Of a DNA stretch of 64,000 bases, positions 29,681 through 39,183 are shown in pieces (position 1 is the stretch's first letter; each line of letters begins with the position of its first letter). The stretch covers positions 2,108,001-2,172,000 of the forward strand of contig NZ_CP017886.1 in the NCBI RefSeq assembly GCF_001874645.1, written 5' to 3'. Source of the stretch: Pseudomonas frederiksbergensis (GTDB taxonomy: Bacteria > Pseudomonadota > Gammaproteobacteria > Pseudomonadales > Pseudomonadaceae). Position numbers and translations under genes: made by a program. The notes under the pieces were generated by a model that saw only the letters and a list, made by a program, of their open reading frames with translations, was not told where the DNA came from and ran no database searches.

Positions 29681-31381
29681 TCAGGAGACTGGCTTGGCTG
29701 GATACCAGCGCGGCGTATAAACCCACTCACCACCCTCGGCACGCGGGAACACGCAGGTGGTGGATGAGCCAATCAGCACCATGGTGCGCATATCAACCTG
29801 TTCGGGTGTCAGTTGCCCAAGCGTGGTGACCCGCAGCGTCTGGCCCGGACGACCGATATCCCGCCCCAGCACCACCGGCGTTTCGGGCGTGCGATGCTGG
29901 GCGACGATTTCCAGCGCACGGCCCAATTGCCACGGCCGCGAACGCGAGATCGGGTTGTAGAAGGCCAAGGCCAGGTCAGCCTCTGCCGCGAGGTCCAAAC
30001 GCTTCTCGATGATCGTCCAGGGTTTCAGGTTGTCCGACAGTGACATCACGCAGAAGTCATGCCCCAACGGTGCGCCCGCTTGTGCGGCGGTCGCCAGCGA
30101 TGCAGAGACACCCGGCAGAATTTCCAGATCGACGCTGTGCCAGCTCGAATCGCTGGATTCATGCAACGCTTCGAGCACCGCCGCCGCCATGGCGAACACC
30201 CCCGGATCACCGGACGAAACCACCACCACCGAACGCCCTTGGGCGGCCAGTTCGAAAGCGTGACGCGCGCGCTGCATTTCCTCGCGATTATCGGTGCAGT
30301 GCAACACTTGATCGGCGCGGAACGGCCCGGCCATGCGCACATAGGTTTCGTAGCCAAGCACGTCGTTGGCACGAGCCAGTTCCGCCTTGACCGCCGGCAC
30401 CATCAGTTCCGCAGCGCCAGGGCCCAGACCGATCACGGCCAAGCGCCCGCGTGGACGACCGATCAGTAACGGGTCCAACGGCCGGTCGGCGACCGCGAGG
30501 GCAATCCCGTTGTTTGCGTGGATAGACACGGATTGTCCGGCAGCGTTTTCTGCCAGTTCAGCCACAGAGCCAGCCGTCGCAAAACGCAGCGGCACACCCA
30601 GTTCCAGCGCCGCTTCACGCAACGCCGGGCTGGCCATCTGCTGATCACTGGCCAACAGACACGCCACCGATTGCACGGCGATTTTCGCTTGGTGCAAGAC
30701 ATCGCGTATGGCGTTCGGCAGATCTGCAACATCGGCGCTCACCGCGACCAGAACATTTTGCGGGTAGATCAGCAATTCATTGACCGCAGGCTCGCGTTCG
30801 GCACTGCCGACATGAATGGTCAGATGCGCCTGCGGATCCTGCGGTAGCTGCGCCTGAGCCAGCCACGGAGCAGCGCCTTCGATACGCACGCTCTCACCGG
30901 CCAGCAAATCCGAAACAAAGCGCTTGCCCAGTTCCAGATCGCCCAATGCATAACCACTCGGCGGATTGAGCAAGCACGTGCCAAAGCGCAATTCACCACT
31001 GGTGGTGATGGCCGCAGCCACGCCCAAACCGTCCGCAATCTCGCGGGCCAGCACGTTCACCCCACCCAGACCGCCCAACAACGGCACCACCGCGCTGCCA
31101 TCCTCGGCGACGGCCAGCACCGGCGGCTCAGCACCTTTTTCCAACAACAATGGCGCCAGCGTGCGAATGACGATGCCGGCTGCACACAGCGCGATGATCG
31201 GCGTGTCATGTTGGTAGAGCTGACGCAGGGTCGCGCCAAACTCGCGGTAAACGCGGTCCGCGCCGTCGACCCGTTCGGCCAGACCGTGGATCAGGGCGCC
31301 TGGGTACATCTGCTGGATCTTGCGTGCGGTCGCGAGGCTGCCATTACCCAGAATGACAATCGCCGGAACTGGACGAGTCAT
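29681..31381 (-). CDS. cobJ: CbiG-CobJ fusion, precorrin-3B C17-methyltransferase
   Basis: Ring-contraction step of cobalamin synthesis: SAM-dependent methylation of C17. At 566 residues it is about twice a normal CobJ. The N-terminal half (about 1-300) is CbiG-like (ALIHGLAERVDGADRVYREF, ALCAAGIVIRTLAPLLLEKG, LACLLASDQQMASPALREAA). The C-terminal half is the tetrapyrrole methylase (LAVIGLGPGAAELMVPAVKA, VVVVSSGDPGVFAMAAAVLE, LEILPGVSASLATAAQAGAP, LAFYNPISRSRPWQLGRALE). I use ATG 31381, which shares one base with the cobI stop (TGATG). A start four codons earlier would overlap cobI more. Confidence 0.92.
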   Translation of the reverse strand: MTRPVPAIVILGNGSLATARKIQQMYPGALIHGLAERVDGADRVYREFGATLRQLYQHDTPIIALCAAGIVIRTLAPLLLEKGAEPPVLAVAEDGSAVVPLLGGLGGVNVLAREIADGLGVAAAITTSGELRFGTCLLNPPSGYALGDLELGKRFVSDLLAGESVRIEGAAPWLAQAQLPQDPQAHLTIHVGSAEREPAVNELLIYPQNVLVAVSADVADLPNAIRDVLHQAKIAVQSVACLLASDQQMASPALREAALELGVPLRFATAGSVAELAENAAGQSVSIHANNGIALAVADRPLDPLLIGRPRGRLAVIGLGPGAAELMVPAVKAELARANDVLGYETYVRMAGPFRADQVLHCTDNREEMQRARHAFELAAQGRSVVVVSSGDPGVFAMAAAVLEALHESSDSSWHSVDLEILPGVSASLATAAQAGAPLGHDFCVMSLSDNLKPWTIIEKRLDLAAEADLALAFYNPISRSRPWQLGRALEIVAQHRTPETPVVLGRDIGRPGQTLRVTTLGQLTPEQVDMRTMVLIGSSTTCVFPRAEGGEWVYTPRWYPAKPVS

Positions 31382-32115
31382 CAGCCTTGCCACCTTTCGC
31401 CGGGAACGATGATCAACGAAAAATACGGCGAGGACATCGGCTCAACCTGATCCAGCGGCACGATCTTCTGATTGGCCATGGTGGCGCGCTCAACGTACAG
31501 CGCACGCTCTGCCAGGCCGAGTTCTTCCAGCACCTGACGAACCTTGGGAAAGTTACGCCCCAGCTTCATCACCACCGCCGCGTCGGCATCCGCCAAACGA
31601 CGCTTGAGTTCTTCGTGCGGTAGCACCCCGGACAACACCGACAGGCTCTGATTGCGATACACCAGCGGCGCACCGAGCACCGAGGCGCCGCCGAGCATCG
31701 AGCATACGCCTGGCACGACTTCGGCCTCGTAACGCTCGGCGAGGCGATCATGCAGGTACATATAGGAGCCGTAGAAGAACGGGTCGCCTTCGCAGATCAC
31801 CGCCACGTCACGTCCGGCATCCAGATGTGCAGCGAGTTGTTCGCTGGCAGCGTCATAGAAGTCGCTGATCACTTGCTCGTAGGACAGCGGCGGCGCCAAG
31901 GCCTCGGTGGTCACCGGGTAGACCAGCGGCAACAGCGTCTGCGCGTCCTGTAAATGCGCTTCAATGATACCGAACGCATTGCCTTTTTTACCCTTGGCGA
32001 CGAAGTACGCCACCACCGGCGACTCGCGCAACAGGCGCAAGGCTTTGACAGTGATCAGTTCCGGATCACCAGGACCCACACCAAGGCCGATCAAACGTCC
32101 AGGTTGCTGCATCAT
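31381..32115 (-). CDS. cobI: Precorrin-2 C20-methyltransferase
   Basis: SAM-dependent methylation of precorrin-2 at C20, the commitment step to the corrin ring. The 244-residue protein starts [20 protein letters not shown] with the glycine-rich methylase loop. It continues with [40 protein letters not shown] and [20 protein letters not shown]. Length fits the family. The start (32115, or the next ATG at 32112) overlaps the cobH stop, and the stop overlaps cobJ, so the three are translationally coupled. Confidence 0.95.
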   Translation of the reverse strand: MMQQPGRLIGLGVGPGDPELITVKALRLLRESPVVAYFVAKGKKGNAFGIIEAHLQDAQTLLPLVYPVTTEALAPPLSYEQVISDFYDAASEQLAAHLDAGRDVAVICEGDPFFYGSYMYLHDRLAERYEAEVVPGVCSMLGGASVLGAPLVYRNQSLSVLSGVLPHEELKRRLADADAAVVMKLGRNFPKVRQVLEELGLAERALYVERATMANQKIVPLDQVEPMSSPYFSLIIVPGERWQG

Positions 32116-32738
32116 TCAATCTCCGTGGCGAGGGCATTGACCGCTGCGGCGGCCATGGCGCTACCGCCCAACCGCCCCTGCATGATCACAAACGGAACGC
32201 CACGGCTGTCAGCCGCAAGCATTGCCTTGGACTCGGCGGCCCCGACGAAGCCCACCGGGAAGCCAAGAATCAGCGCCGGTTTTGGCGCGCCGGCATCGAG
32301 CATTTCCAGCAAGTAGAACAACGCGGTCGGGGCATTACCGATCACCACCACGCTGCCTTCCAGGTGCGGACGCCAAAGCTCCAGCGCCGCCGCCGAACGG
32401 GTATTGCCCAGCTCACGAGCCAAGTCCGGAACGCTCTCGTCACGCAAGGTGCAGATCACCGGATTGTTCGCCGGCAAGCGCGCGCGGGTCACGCCTTCGG
32501 AGACCATCCGCGCATCACACAGAATCGGCGCACCGGCAGCCAGCGCATCGCGTCCGGCCTTGCCCGCGCCTTCGGAGAATTGCAGACCATCAATCGCATC
32601 GACCATGCCGCAGGCGTGGATCACCCGCACCGCGAGTTTTTCCAGATCGGCCGGGATCCGGTCGAGTTTGGCCTCGGCGCGAATGATCGCGAAGGAGTTG
32701 CGATAGATCTCCTGACCGTCGCGGATGTAATCAAGCAT
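32112..32738 (-). CDS. cobH: Precorrin-8X methylmutase
   Basis: Moves a methyl group from C11 to C12 to give hydrogenobyrinate. ATG 32738 gives [20 protein letters not shown] and 208 residues, the usual size, and overlaps the cobG stop by 8 bp. Signature blocks are [19 protein letters not shown] with the catalytic histidine, [39 protein letters not shown] and [17 protein letters not shown]. An upstream in-frame start at 32834 would lie within cobG and is rejected. Confidence 0.95.
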   Translation of the reverse strand: MLDYIRDGQEIYRNSFAIIRAEAKLDRIPADLEKLAVRVIHACGMVDAIDGLQFSEGAGKAGRDALAAGAPILCDARMVSEGVTRARLPANNPVICTLRDESVPDLARELGNTRSAAALELWRPHLEGSVVVIGNAPTALFYLLEMLDAGAPKPALILGFPVGFVGAAESKAMLAADSRGVPFVIMQGRLGGSAMAAAAVNALATEIE

Positions 32739-34053
32739 CAAGGGGGCTCCGTGGGCGGGCATCAAGCAATGCGCCGGCCGCTTCAATAGTGAGGTTGCGT
32801 GCTTGCAGGGTGCCGAAACCCGGCTGCTCTGCATCGCGAAAATAGAGGTCGTAATGACCGGGGCTGACCGCCAGCAAGGTGACCGGCGCGATGTGCGCGG
32901 CGGCGCACGAACGCGAGCAAGCGGACAGGTGAACCTGCGGTCGGTCAGCGTGGCCTGGCAACAATGTGGCCAGTTGCAAGGCGTCGGCCTTTGTATCCGC
33001 CAAACCTTTTGCGCACCCGGCGGAACCGGTGCAAGCCACCAAATGGGTCAAGGCTTGATCGGCGTAAAGCAGAAACCCCAGGGCCTGCAATCGTTCGCTG
33101 AGAACGGGGGCATCTTGAACGCGAATGTTAGGCAGCAGCAGGCTTTGCCAAGGGGTGAAACGCAGGCTGCCGTCACCGAACGCCTCGGCCAGACGCGCCG
33201 CGCCTTTGAGCATCGAAGAATCCAGCCGTCCCAGAGGTGGGACAGCGCCGACATAGACCAGGTCTTCCTGGCGCTGTGGATAAGTACCGATGTGCAACCC
33301 TGGAAGCGACTCGGGACGCTGCCAATGACTGATCGGGGTCAATGGCACACGCTCGGCCAAGGCCTGCAATACCGATTCCAGCGAACACTCGGCCAGCACA
33401 TGCCGCATGCGGGTCTGATCCGGCCGTGCAAGGTCGAGAAACAGCTCCAGCACCGCGACCACCAAAGCGTGGCCGTCGTTGAGCAACACCGCCCCTGCCG
33501 GTGTACCCGTGGGGCAACCCGCCAGACCGAACGCCAGCCATTGCTCGCCGTTACGTTCTACGGCGCTCAACCAGAGGTCGTGGGGATGTTCGAGCATCGC
33601 CAGCGCCTCGCCGCCATCCAGTTGCACGGCAAACTTGGCCGACAGCTGGTGGAAACGGTCGTGGTTTTGGAGGGTGGTGAGGATCTGCTCGGCCAGCGGG
33701 CGAGTATCGAACAGCATGTGTCGATCGATCCCGGCGCCCGGGCTGAGCATCAGGTTGCGCACATCGTCGCCGGCCGCAGTCTTTGGGCCCAACCCGACTG
33801 CCAGCAGGCTGTCGATCAATGGCCGGTGCTCGCTGCCGATCCCGCGAATCTGCAGGTTGGCGCGGTTGGTCGCTTCGATCACTCCACCGGCATAACGCTC
33901 GGCGGCCTCGGCCACGACCATCGCTTGGGCAGCGCTGATCGAGCCACCGTTCAACTTGATTCGACAGATGCCGCCGTCCGATGCCTGGACGATACGCAGC
34001 AACCCCGGACAGGCCGAGGGGCGTATGGCGGTGTGCATCTGACGTTCGTTCAA
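32731..34053 (-). CDS. cobG: Precorrin-3B synthase
   Basis: Oxygen-dependent monooxygenase of the aerobic cobalamin route, with siroheme-reductase-like architecture and a 4Fe-4S cluster. The 440 residues show two NIR/SIR ferredoxin-like halves (IRPSACPGLLRIVQASDGGI, GVIEATNRANLQIRGIG, then DGSLRFTPWQSLLLPNI). The cluster cysteines lie in LVACTGSAGCAKGLADTKAD and VHLSACSRSCAAAHIAP. Its presence implies the aerobic route. It is first in the minus-strand operon cobG-H-I-J, divergent from cobL. An alternative start five codons later (MHTAIRPS) is possible. Confidence 0.9.
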   Translation of the reverse strand: MNERQMHTAIRPSACPGLLRIVQASDGGICRIKLNGGSISAAQAMVVAEAAERYAGGVIEATNRANLQIRGIGSEHRPLIDSLLAVGLGPKTAAGDDVRNLMLSPGAGIDRHMLFDTRPLAEQILTTLQNHDRFHQLSAKFAVQLDGGEALAMLEHPHDLWLSAVERNGEQWLAFGLAGCPTGTPAGAVLLNDGHALVVAVLELFLDLARPDQTRMRHVLAECSLESVLQALAERVPLTPISHWQRPESLPGLHIGTYPQRQEDLVYVGAVPPLGRLDSSMLKGAARLAEAFGDGSLRFTPWQSLLLPNIRVQDAPVLSERLQALGFLLYADQALTHLVACTGSAGCAKGLADTKADALQLATLLPGHADRPQVHLSACSRSCAAAHIAPVTLLAVSPGHYDLYFRDAEQPGFGTLQARNLTIEAAGALLDARPRSPLDA

Positions 34054-34141
34054 GGGGGCGACCGGCTAAGAGGTAGAAGCACTTCGCGGGCGAAGGCGCG
34101 GTATTATGCCTGCTTTGTCTGATGGCATGAAAAGCCTGCCG

Positions 34142-34283
34142 GCAGGCGGTGTGAAAACGTCGCGAGCGAAGGCAAGGCAAGGCAAAAACAGGCGAGGAAG
34201 CGGAGTTTACGGGTTGTAAATGAGCATTCCGAGCCTGTTTTTAACGCAGTATTGCCGAGCGCAGCAGTTTTCACGCTGCCTGC
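34142..34283. repeat. 142-bp MITE-like element with terminal inverted repeats
   Basis: GCAGGCGGTGTGAAAAC at 34142-34158 is matched by the reverse complement of GTTTTCACGCTGCCTGC at 34267-34283, 15 of 17 positions identical. The interior has no open gene. It lies in the 261-bp gap between cobG and cobL, only 31 bp before cobL, so promoters of one or both cob operons must lie in or beside it. From memory, similar sequences recur in other pseudomonads; no target duplication is visible by eye. Confidence 0.65.
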
Positions 34284-34314
34284 TCGTCGGAACACTAAAG
34301 TTTGAGGAATATAG

Positions 34315-35526
34315 ATGGCGCCCTGGCTGACAGTAGTAGGCATCGGTGAAGACGGATTCAAGGGGCTGGGCAAGAATGCTCGACGCGCGCTGCTGGGTGC
34401 CTCGCGAATTTTCGGTGGCCAGCGGCAACTGGATCTGCTGCCGGCGTGCATCCGTGGTGAACGCCTGCTTTGGCCGAGCCCGTTTTCCCTTGAGCCGGTA
34501 CTGGCACAACGCGGTGAGCCGGTCTGTGTGCTGGCCAGCGGCGATCCGATGCTGTTCGGCGCGGGCGCCAGCCTGGCACGGCAAGTACCGAACGATGAGA
34601 TGCTGATCCTGCCCGCGCCATCCTCCTGCTCTCTCGCTGCGGCCCGGATGGGCTGGCCGTTGCAAGAAGTCATCACGCTGTCGGTGGTTGCCCGGCCGAT
34701 TGCAGCGCTAAACGCTCAATGGTTCAGCGGCGTTCGCTTGCTGGTCTTGAGCAACGATGGACACAGCCCCGCCGCGATTGCAGCGCTGCTGCGTGAACGC
34801 GGTTTCGGGCCGAGCCGGATGACCGTGCTGGAACATCTGGGCGGCGAGGCCGAACGACGTATCGACGGCACCGCCAACGACTGGACTTATCCACCCGCCG
34901 CCGACCTCAATCTGCTCGCCATCGAATGTCTCGCCGAACCCACTGCGCAGCGTCTGTCACGCTTGGCTGGCTTGCCAGACGCAGCCTTCAAGCACGACGG
35001 CCAACTGACCAAACGCGACGTGCGCGCCATAACCCTCGCCCGTCTGGCGCCGGTGCCCGGTGAACTGTTGTGGGACGTCGGCGCTGGCAGCGGCTCGATC
35101 GGCATCGAGTGGATGCGTGCGCACCCGAGTTGCCGCACGCTGGCCATTGAAGCCGATGCTGGCCGTCAGCAACTGATCGAACACAACCGCGACGCCCTCG
35201 GCGTGCCCGGACTGCAATTGATTCGTGGCAGTGCGCCGCAGGCGTTGGCCGGCCTTGAGCGGCCCGACGCGATCTTCATCGGCGGCGGAGTGACCCGTGA
35301 CGGCGTGCTCGACACGTGCTGGGCGCAGCTCAAACCCGGTGGCCGGCTGATCGCCAACGCGGTCACCCTGCAAAGCGAAATGACCTTGATGGCCTGGCGC
35401 GAACAACACGGTGGCGAACTGACGCGGATTCATATCGCTCAGGCGCAGCCGCTGGGAGAGTTCGACACTTGGCGCCAGGCATTGCCGATTACCTTGCTGG
35501 ACGTGGTTAAACCCTTCGATGCGTGA
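34315..35526 (+). CDS. cobL: Precorrin-6Y C5,15-methyltransferase (decarboxylating)
   Basis: Methylates C5 and C15 and decarboxylates the C12 side chain in corrin synthesis. The 403 residues are the expected CbiE plus CbiT fusion. Cbi[41 protein letters not shown] and [20 protein letters not shown]. CbiT (about 210-400): [39 protein letters not shown] (SAM loop) and [25 protein letters not shown] precedes the start. It opens the plus-strand operon cobL-cbiD-cobK and overlaps cbiD by 8 bp. Confidence 0.95.
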   Translation: MAPWLTVVGIGEDGFKGLGKNARRALLGASRIFGGQRQLDLLPACIRGERLLWPSPFSLEPVLAQRGEPVCVLASGDPMLFGAGASLARQVPNDEMLILPAPSSCSLAAARMGWPLQEVITLSVVARPIAALNAQWFSGVRLLVLSNDGHSPAAIAALLRERGFGPSRMTVLEHLGGEAERRIDGTANDWTYPPAADLNLLAIECLAEPTAQRLSRLAGLPDAAFKHDGQLTKRDVRAITLARLAPVPGELLWDVGAGSGSIGIEWMRAHPSCRTLAIEADAGRQQLIEHNRDALGVPGLQLIRGSAPQALAGLERPDAIFIGGGVTRDGVLDTCWAQLKPGGRLIANAVTLQSEMTLMAWREQHGGELTRIHIAQAQPLGEFDTWRQALPITLLDVVKPFDA

Positions 35527-36616
35527 CGAAACCGCCGAACAACCTGCCCCCCTGCGCAGTGGCCTGACCACTGGCAGCTGCGCCACCGCGACCAGCCTCG
35601 CCGCCGCGCGCCTGCTGCTTGGCGCGGTGAGCAGCGACGCGGTGGAGATCGTGCTGCCCAAAGGCAAACAGGTGCAGATGCGCCTGGAGTTTTGTCGCCT
35701 CACGGCCAACGGCGCCGAAGCCGGCACGATCAAAGATGCCGGCGACGACCCGGACGTGACCCACGGTGCATTGCTCTACAGTCAGGTGCGCTTGATCAGC
35801 GAACCTGGGGTTCGTTTCAGCGCCGGCAAAGGCGTCGGCACCGTCACGCGCCCGGGGTTGGTACTGAGCGTCGGCGAACCGGCGATCAACCCGGTGCCGC
35901 GCAAGATGATCACCGACCACTTGCTACTGCTGGCGCAGGAGCTCAGCTACAGCGGCGGTTTTGAGGTGACGATCAACGTCGAGGACGGCGAGGCTCTGGC
36001 GCTGAAAACCATGAACCCGCGATTGGGCATTCTTGGCGGGCTGTCGATCCTGGGCACCAGCGGCATCGTTCGACCGTTTTCCTGCGCGGCGTATATCGCC
36101 TCGATCCACCAGGGCATCGACGTCGCCAAAACCAACGGTTACCTGCACATCGCCGCCTGCACCGGCAACGCCAGCGAAGACACCATGCGCCGGGTTTACG
36201 ACCTGCCGGAAATCGCCCTGATCGAAATGGGTGACTTCGTCGGTGCGGTGCTCAAACACTTGCGCAAAGTGCCTGTGGATAAACTGAGCATTTGCGGCGG
36301 CTTCGGCAAGATCAGCAAACTCGCCGCCGGACACATGGATTTGCACAGTCGCCACTCCAGCATCGACCTGCCGCAACTGGCCGAATGGGCGGCGGCCATT
36401 GGCGCTGACGCTGCATTGCAGCAAGGCATTCGTGAGGCCAATACCAGCCAGCAAGCCCTGGCGATGGCCAGCGCCGCCGGTATCGCCCTCGGTGATGCGG
36501 TGTGCCGGCACGCGCTGGATTTCGCCCGCAGCGTGGTGCCCAAACAGGTTCAGGTCGAGGTGTTTGCCATTGATCGCCAAGGTGGCATCGTCGGCCATGC
36601 CGGAGTTTTTCAATGA
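35519..36616 (+). CDS. cbiD: Cobalt-precorrin-5B C1-methyltransferase
   Basis: C1 methylation step; CbiD belongs to the anaerobic nomenclature but replaces CobF in many pseudomonads. The 365-residue protein shows the signature [20 protein letters not shown] near the start, [74 protein letters not shown] and [18 protein letters not shown]. No cobF is seen in the window, consistent with CbiD covering this step. It overlaps cobL by 8 bp and cobK by 4 bp. Confidence 0.95.
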   Translation: MRDETAEQPAPLRSGLTTGSCATATSLAAARLLLGAVSSDAVEIVLPKGKQVQMRLEFCRLTANGAEAGTIKDAGDDPDVTHGALLYSQVRLISEPGVRFSAGKGVGTVTRPGLVLSVGEPAINPVPRKMITDHLLLLAQELSYSGGFEVTINVEDGEALALKTMNPRLGILGGLSILGTSGIVRPFSCAAYIASIHQGIDVAKTNGYLHIAACTGNASEDTMRRVYDLPEIALIEMGDFVGAVLKHLRKVPVDKLSICGGFGKISKLAAGHMDLHSRHSSIDLPQLAEWAAAIGADAALQQGIREANTSQQALAMASAAGIALGDAVCRHALDFARSVVPKQVQVEVFAIDRQGGIVGHAGVFQ

Positions 36617-37341
36617 AACGTCTGTTGCTGCTCGGCGGCGTCACGGAAGCCCTGGCGATTGCCCGTACTCTCGGCCCACAACATATCTACAGCCTGGCGG
36701 GCGTGGGTCGCGTGCCGACCGACCTGAACTGCCAGGTGCGCGTCGGTGGCTATGGCGGTGCTGAAGGCCTGACACAGTTCATCAAGGATCAAGGCATTGA
36801 GCTGTTGCTCGACGCCACCCACCCCTACGCCGCGCAAATCAGCCAGAACGCCGCCACCGCCGCGCAACAAAGCGCCATCCCGTGCTGGGCGCTGCGACGC
36901 CCGGCGTGGCAAGCGCAGGCGGGGGATGACTGGCGCGAGGTCAGCGACTGGGCCGAGCTGATCGAAGCGCTGAAACCGTTCAGGCGTCCACTGTTCACCC
37001 TGGGCCGCGAGCCGTTGCAGCACCTGGATGAAATACCGCCAGAACAGTTCTGGACCTTACGCGCGCTGGAGGTTTATCCCGGCAACGAGCGCTGCGAAGT
37101 GATCGGTGCACGCGGCCCGTTTTTCATCGAAGACGAACGCGCACTGTTCGAACGCCGGCAGATCGATGTGCTGATCAGCAAAAACAGCGGCAGCAGCGCC
37201 ACCGAACCCAAACTGGAAGTGGCCCGCGAACGCGGCGTGCCGGTGTTGATCCTCAAACGGCCGGTGCTGCCGGGGGTGGAGCGGGAGTTTGGGAGTGTGG
37301 CTGAGGTGTTGGAGGCCCTGTCAGCGTCAGACCGTTCCTGA
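36613..37341 (+). CDS. cobK: Precorrin-6A reductase
   Basis: NADPH-dependent reduction of precorrin-6A. The 242-residue protein begins [20 protein letters not shown], the nucleotide-binding loop of the family, then [57 protein letters not shown] and [20 protein letters not shown], which is diagnostic. Length is normal. Its ATG overlaps the cbiD stop (ATGA). No terminator is obvious; 202 bp without features follow before the toxin gene. Confidence 0.94.
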   Translation: MKRLLLLGGVTEALAIARTLGPQHIYSLAGVGRVPTDLNCQVRVGGYGGAEGLTQFIKDQGIELLLDATHPYAAQISQNAATAAQQSAIPCWALRRPAWQAQAGDDWREVSDWAELIEALKPFRRPLFTLGREPLQHLDEIPPEQFWTLRALEVYPGNERCEVIGARGPFFIEDERALFERRQIDVLISKNSGSSATEPKLEVARERGVPVLILKRPVLPGVEREFGSVAEVLEALSASDRS

Positions 37342-37543
37342 CACTTCCCCATAAGAGCGAATCGACAGGCAATATTCTCCGAAACAGCCGTCTGGCCAGA
37401 CTCAACGGCTCTGCTCTACATTTCCTGAGCGCTCTCAGACTCCTCACTTCCCCGAAAAGCACGAACCTGCCCCCACAGGCTGACAACGGTCGCCCCAGGA
37501 AAGTGCTGCTTGCCAACTTGTATCCCAAGGAATACGATCCGGC

Positions 37544-37846
37544 ATGATCGACTTCGAACAGTCTCGACCATTTGCCGATTGGCTTCACTCACTCAAGGAC
37601 ACCATCGGCAAGGCTCGTATTGTCGCCAGGCTTCGAGCTGCCGAGCATGGAAACTTCGGTGATTGTGAAGCAGTCGGTGAGGCTGTTTATGAAATGCGTG
37701 TGCATTACGGTCCCGGCTACAGGATGTACTTCACTCGTAAAGGTGAAGTGGTTTATCTGCTGTTGGCAGGAGGCGACAAGTCGACTCAAAAACGAGACAT
37801 CAAACGCGCTCAACAGATGGCGCAAAACATCGGTAATGAGGAGTAA
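37544..37846 (+). CDS. RelE/ParE-superfamily toxin (HigB-like killer)
   Basis: A 100-residue putative addiction-module killer protein. MIDFEQSRPFADWLHSLKDT, IVARLRAAEHGNFGDCEAVG and EMRVHYGPGYRMYFTRKGEV are the standard blocks of the family. They are followed by LLAGGDKSTQKRDIKRAQQM. Such toxins usually act as ribosome-dependent mRNA interferases, but the activity of this branch is not certain. The toxin gene precedes the antitoxin by 3 bp, the reversed order typical of higBA-type loci. An AAGGAA site precedes the start. Confidence 0.85.
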   Translation: MIDFEQSRPFADWLHSLKDTIGKARIVARLRAAEHGNFGDCEAVGEAVYEMRVHYGPGYRMYFTRKGEVVYLLLAGGDKSTQKRDIKRAQQMAQNIGNEE

Positions 37847-37849
37847 ATC

Positions 37850-38140
37850 ATGGCCGAACAATTCACCCGTTTCGACGCCGCCGAATTTCTCAAAACCCCT
37901 GAGGAAATGGCGGCTTACCTGGATGCCTGCTTTGAAGAAGATGCAGGTGACGGCGCTTTGATACGTGCCGCGCTCAACGACATCGCTCGGGCACAAGGCA
38001 TGACGCAGGTTGCCCGTGATGCAGGTTTAGGTCGTGAAAGTTTGTACAAGGCACTGGGCAGCACGGGTAATCCAGAATTCACGACTATCATGAAGGTGAT
38101 GAAGGCCTTGGGGCTTAAGCTCCACGCAACAGCCGCCTAA
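37850..38140 (+). CDS. HigA-like addiction-module antidote
   Basis: A 96-residue DNA-binding antitoxin. The N-terminal part (FDAAEFLKTPEEMAAYLDAC) is typical of the family, which binds the toxin. The C-terminal half is a helix-turn-helix: LNDIARAQGMTQVARDAGL then GRESLYKALGSTGNPEFTTI. It presumably represses its own promoter upstream of the toxin gene at 37544. The pair stands alone between the cobalamin and copper blocks, and a short terminator follows at 38158. Confidence 0.87.
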   Translation: MAEQFTRFDAAEFLKTPEEMAAYLDACFEEDAGDGALIRAALNDIARAQGMTQVARDAGLGRESLYKALGSTGNPEFTTIMKVMKALGLKLHATAA

Positions 38141-38157
38141 GTTCGCTGCGACACCAT

Positions 38158-38175
38158 ACCGCACGGCGGTTTTTT
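38158..38175 (+). terminator. Short terminator after the antitoxin
   Basis: ACCGC, loop ACG, GCGGT followed by TTTTT: a small 5-bp GC-rich stem with a T-run, about 18 bp past the antidote stop. It separates the toxin-antitoxin pair from the copper block. Confidence 0.6.
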
Positions 38176-38236
38176 ACTTATCGCTCCCGATCAGGCTAAA
38201 TACCCGGCTGATCACCCACTCAACCGGATATGCCCC

Positions 38237-38638
38237 ATGTCCCGACAACGGCTAGCATTTGCCTGGATCGCCTGCTTCGCAGTGCTGTTCAATATGCTCG
38301 CCATGCCGATCTCCGGCGCGATGGCGCAAGGCGCCAGTCAGTCGCCGGCCGAGCAGTTGTTGTGGGGCAGTTTCTGCTCGTCCAGCGGGACGAAGCTGGT
38401 GGCGATTTCTCTCGGCAAGCTTGAGCAAAAGGCCCCGCAAAACGACGATCACTCGAACATGCAGCATTGCTGGTGCTGCTCAGGCTCGGCACCTTTTGTG
38501 GCGTTGCCGGGCCATGTTCCACAGCTGTATTTCGCGCGTTTCGAGGCCAATCGAAGCCGACCTGCGCCGACCCTCGATATCCCCACACCGCGCCAGCAAT
38601 GGCCGAGCCTCAATCCCCGCGCTTCTCCTCTGGTCTGA
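38237..38638 (+). CDS. DUF2946 family exported protein
   Basis: A 133-residue protein of a family often found beside copper-uptake genes. It has an N-terminal signal or anchor (LAFAWIACFAVLFNMLAMP) and a cysteine/histidine-rich centre (DDHSNMQHCWCCSGSAPF) typical of DUF2946. A proline-rich tail follows (RPAPTLDIPTPRQQWPSLNP). The Cys and His cluster could bind copper, which is inference. It starts the block DUF2946, PCuAC, DUF2946-like, OprC-like receptor, all on one strand with short gaps, so probably one operon. Confidence 0.82.
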   Translation: MSRQRLAFAWIACFAVLFNMLAMPISGAMAQGASQSPAEQLLWGSFCSSSGTKLVAISLGKLEQKAPQNDDHSNMQHCWCCSGSAPFVALPGHVPQLYFARFEANRSRPAPTLDIPTPRQQWPSLNPRASPLV

Positions 38639-38685
38639 TTACCGTCGCAATTGATCTGCGTGTTTAATCGTTCTGGAGAACTGCC

Positions 38686-39165
38686 ATGTTGAAGAAACTC
38701 ATCGTTCTGGCCGCCTTGTTGCTGCCTGTGTGCTTTGCCAATGCTCACGAATACAGCGCTGGCGAGATTCACATCGCCCATCCGTGGTCGCAGGAACTGC
38801 CGCCGAATGCGCCAACGGTGGCGGCCTATTTCGTGATCCACAACAACGGTAAAACCGCCGACCGCCTGCTCAGCGTTGCTTCGCCGATCGCAGGCATTGC
38901 CGAGTTGCACGAGCATGTGATGCAAGGTGATTTGATGAAAATGCAGCAAGTGCCGAGCGTCGAGATTCCGGCGGGCGGCGACATCACGTTTGCGCCGATG
39001 GCTTGGCACGTGATGCTGCTGGAGCTCAAAGACCGCAGCCTGCTGAACGACGGCAAGCGCTTCCCGCTGACCCTGCATTTCGAAAAATCCGGCGATGTGA
39101 CCGTCGAAGTCGCGGTACAGAAACAACCGCCCGCCGGCACCGAAGAGCACAAGCACGCCCAGTAA
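38686..39165 (+). CDS. Periplasmic PCu(A)C copper chaperone
   Basis: Binds Cu(I) in the periplasm and delivers it, for example to cytochrome oxidase assembly. The 159 residues start with a signal peptide (LIVLAALLLPVCFANA) and the domain runs IHIAHPWSQELPPNAPTVAA, YFVIHNNGKTADRLLSVASP, AELHEHVMQGDLMKMQQV and FAPMAWHVMLLELK. The Met/His ligands of the H(M)x10Mx21HxM pattern are present in HEHVM, MKMQ and MAWHVM. The tail is His-rich (EEHKHAQ). Confidence 0.92.
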   Translation: MLKKLIVLAALLLPVCFANAHEYSAGEIHIAHPWSQELPPNAPTVAAYFVIHNNGKTADRLLSVASPIAGIAELHEHVMQGDLMKMQQVPSVEIPAGGDITFAPMAWHVMLLELKDRSLLNDGKRFPLTLHFEKSGDVTVEVAVQKQPPAGTEEHKHAQ

Positions 39166-39183
39166 TCACAGTCTGAACCCCCT

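Noticed and set aside
34054-34314. Cobalamin riboswitch between cobG and cobL, suggested by a CCTGCC-containing stretch
   Set aside because: The conserved B12-box spacing and the other core elements are missing; the stretch belongs to the edge of the inverted-repeat element.
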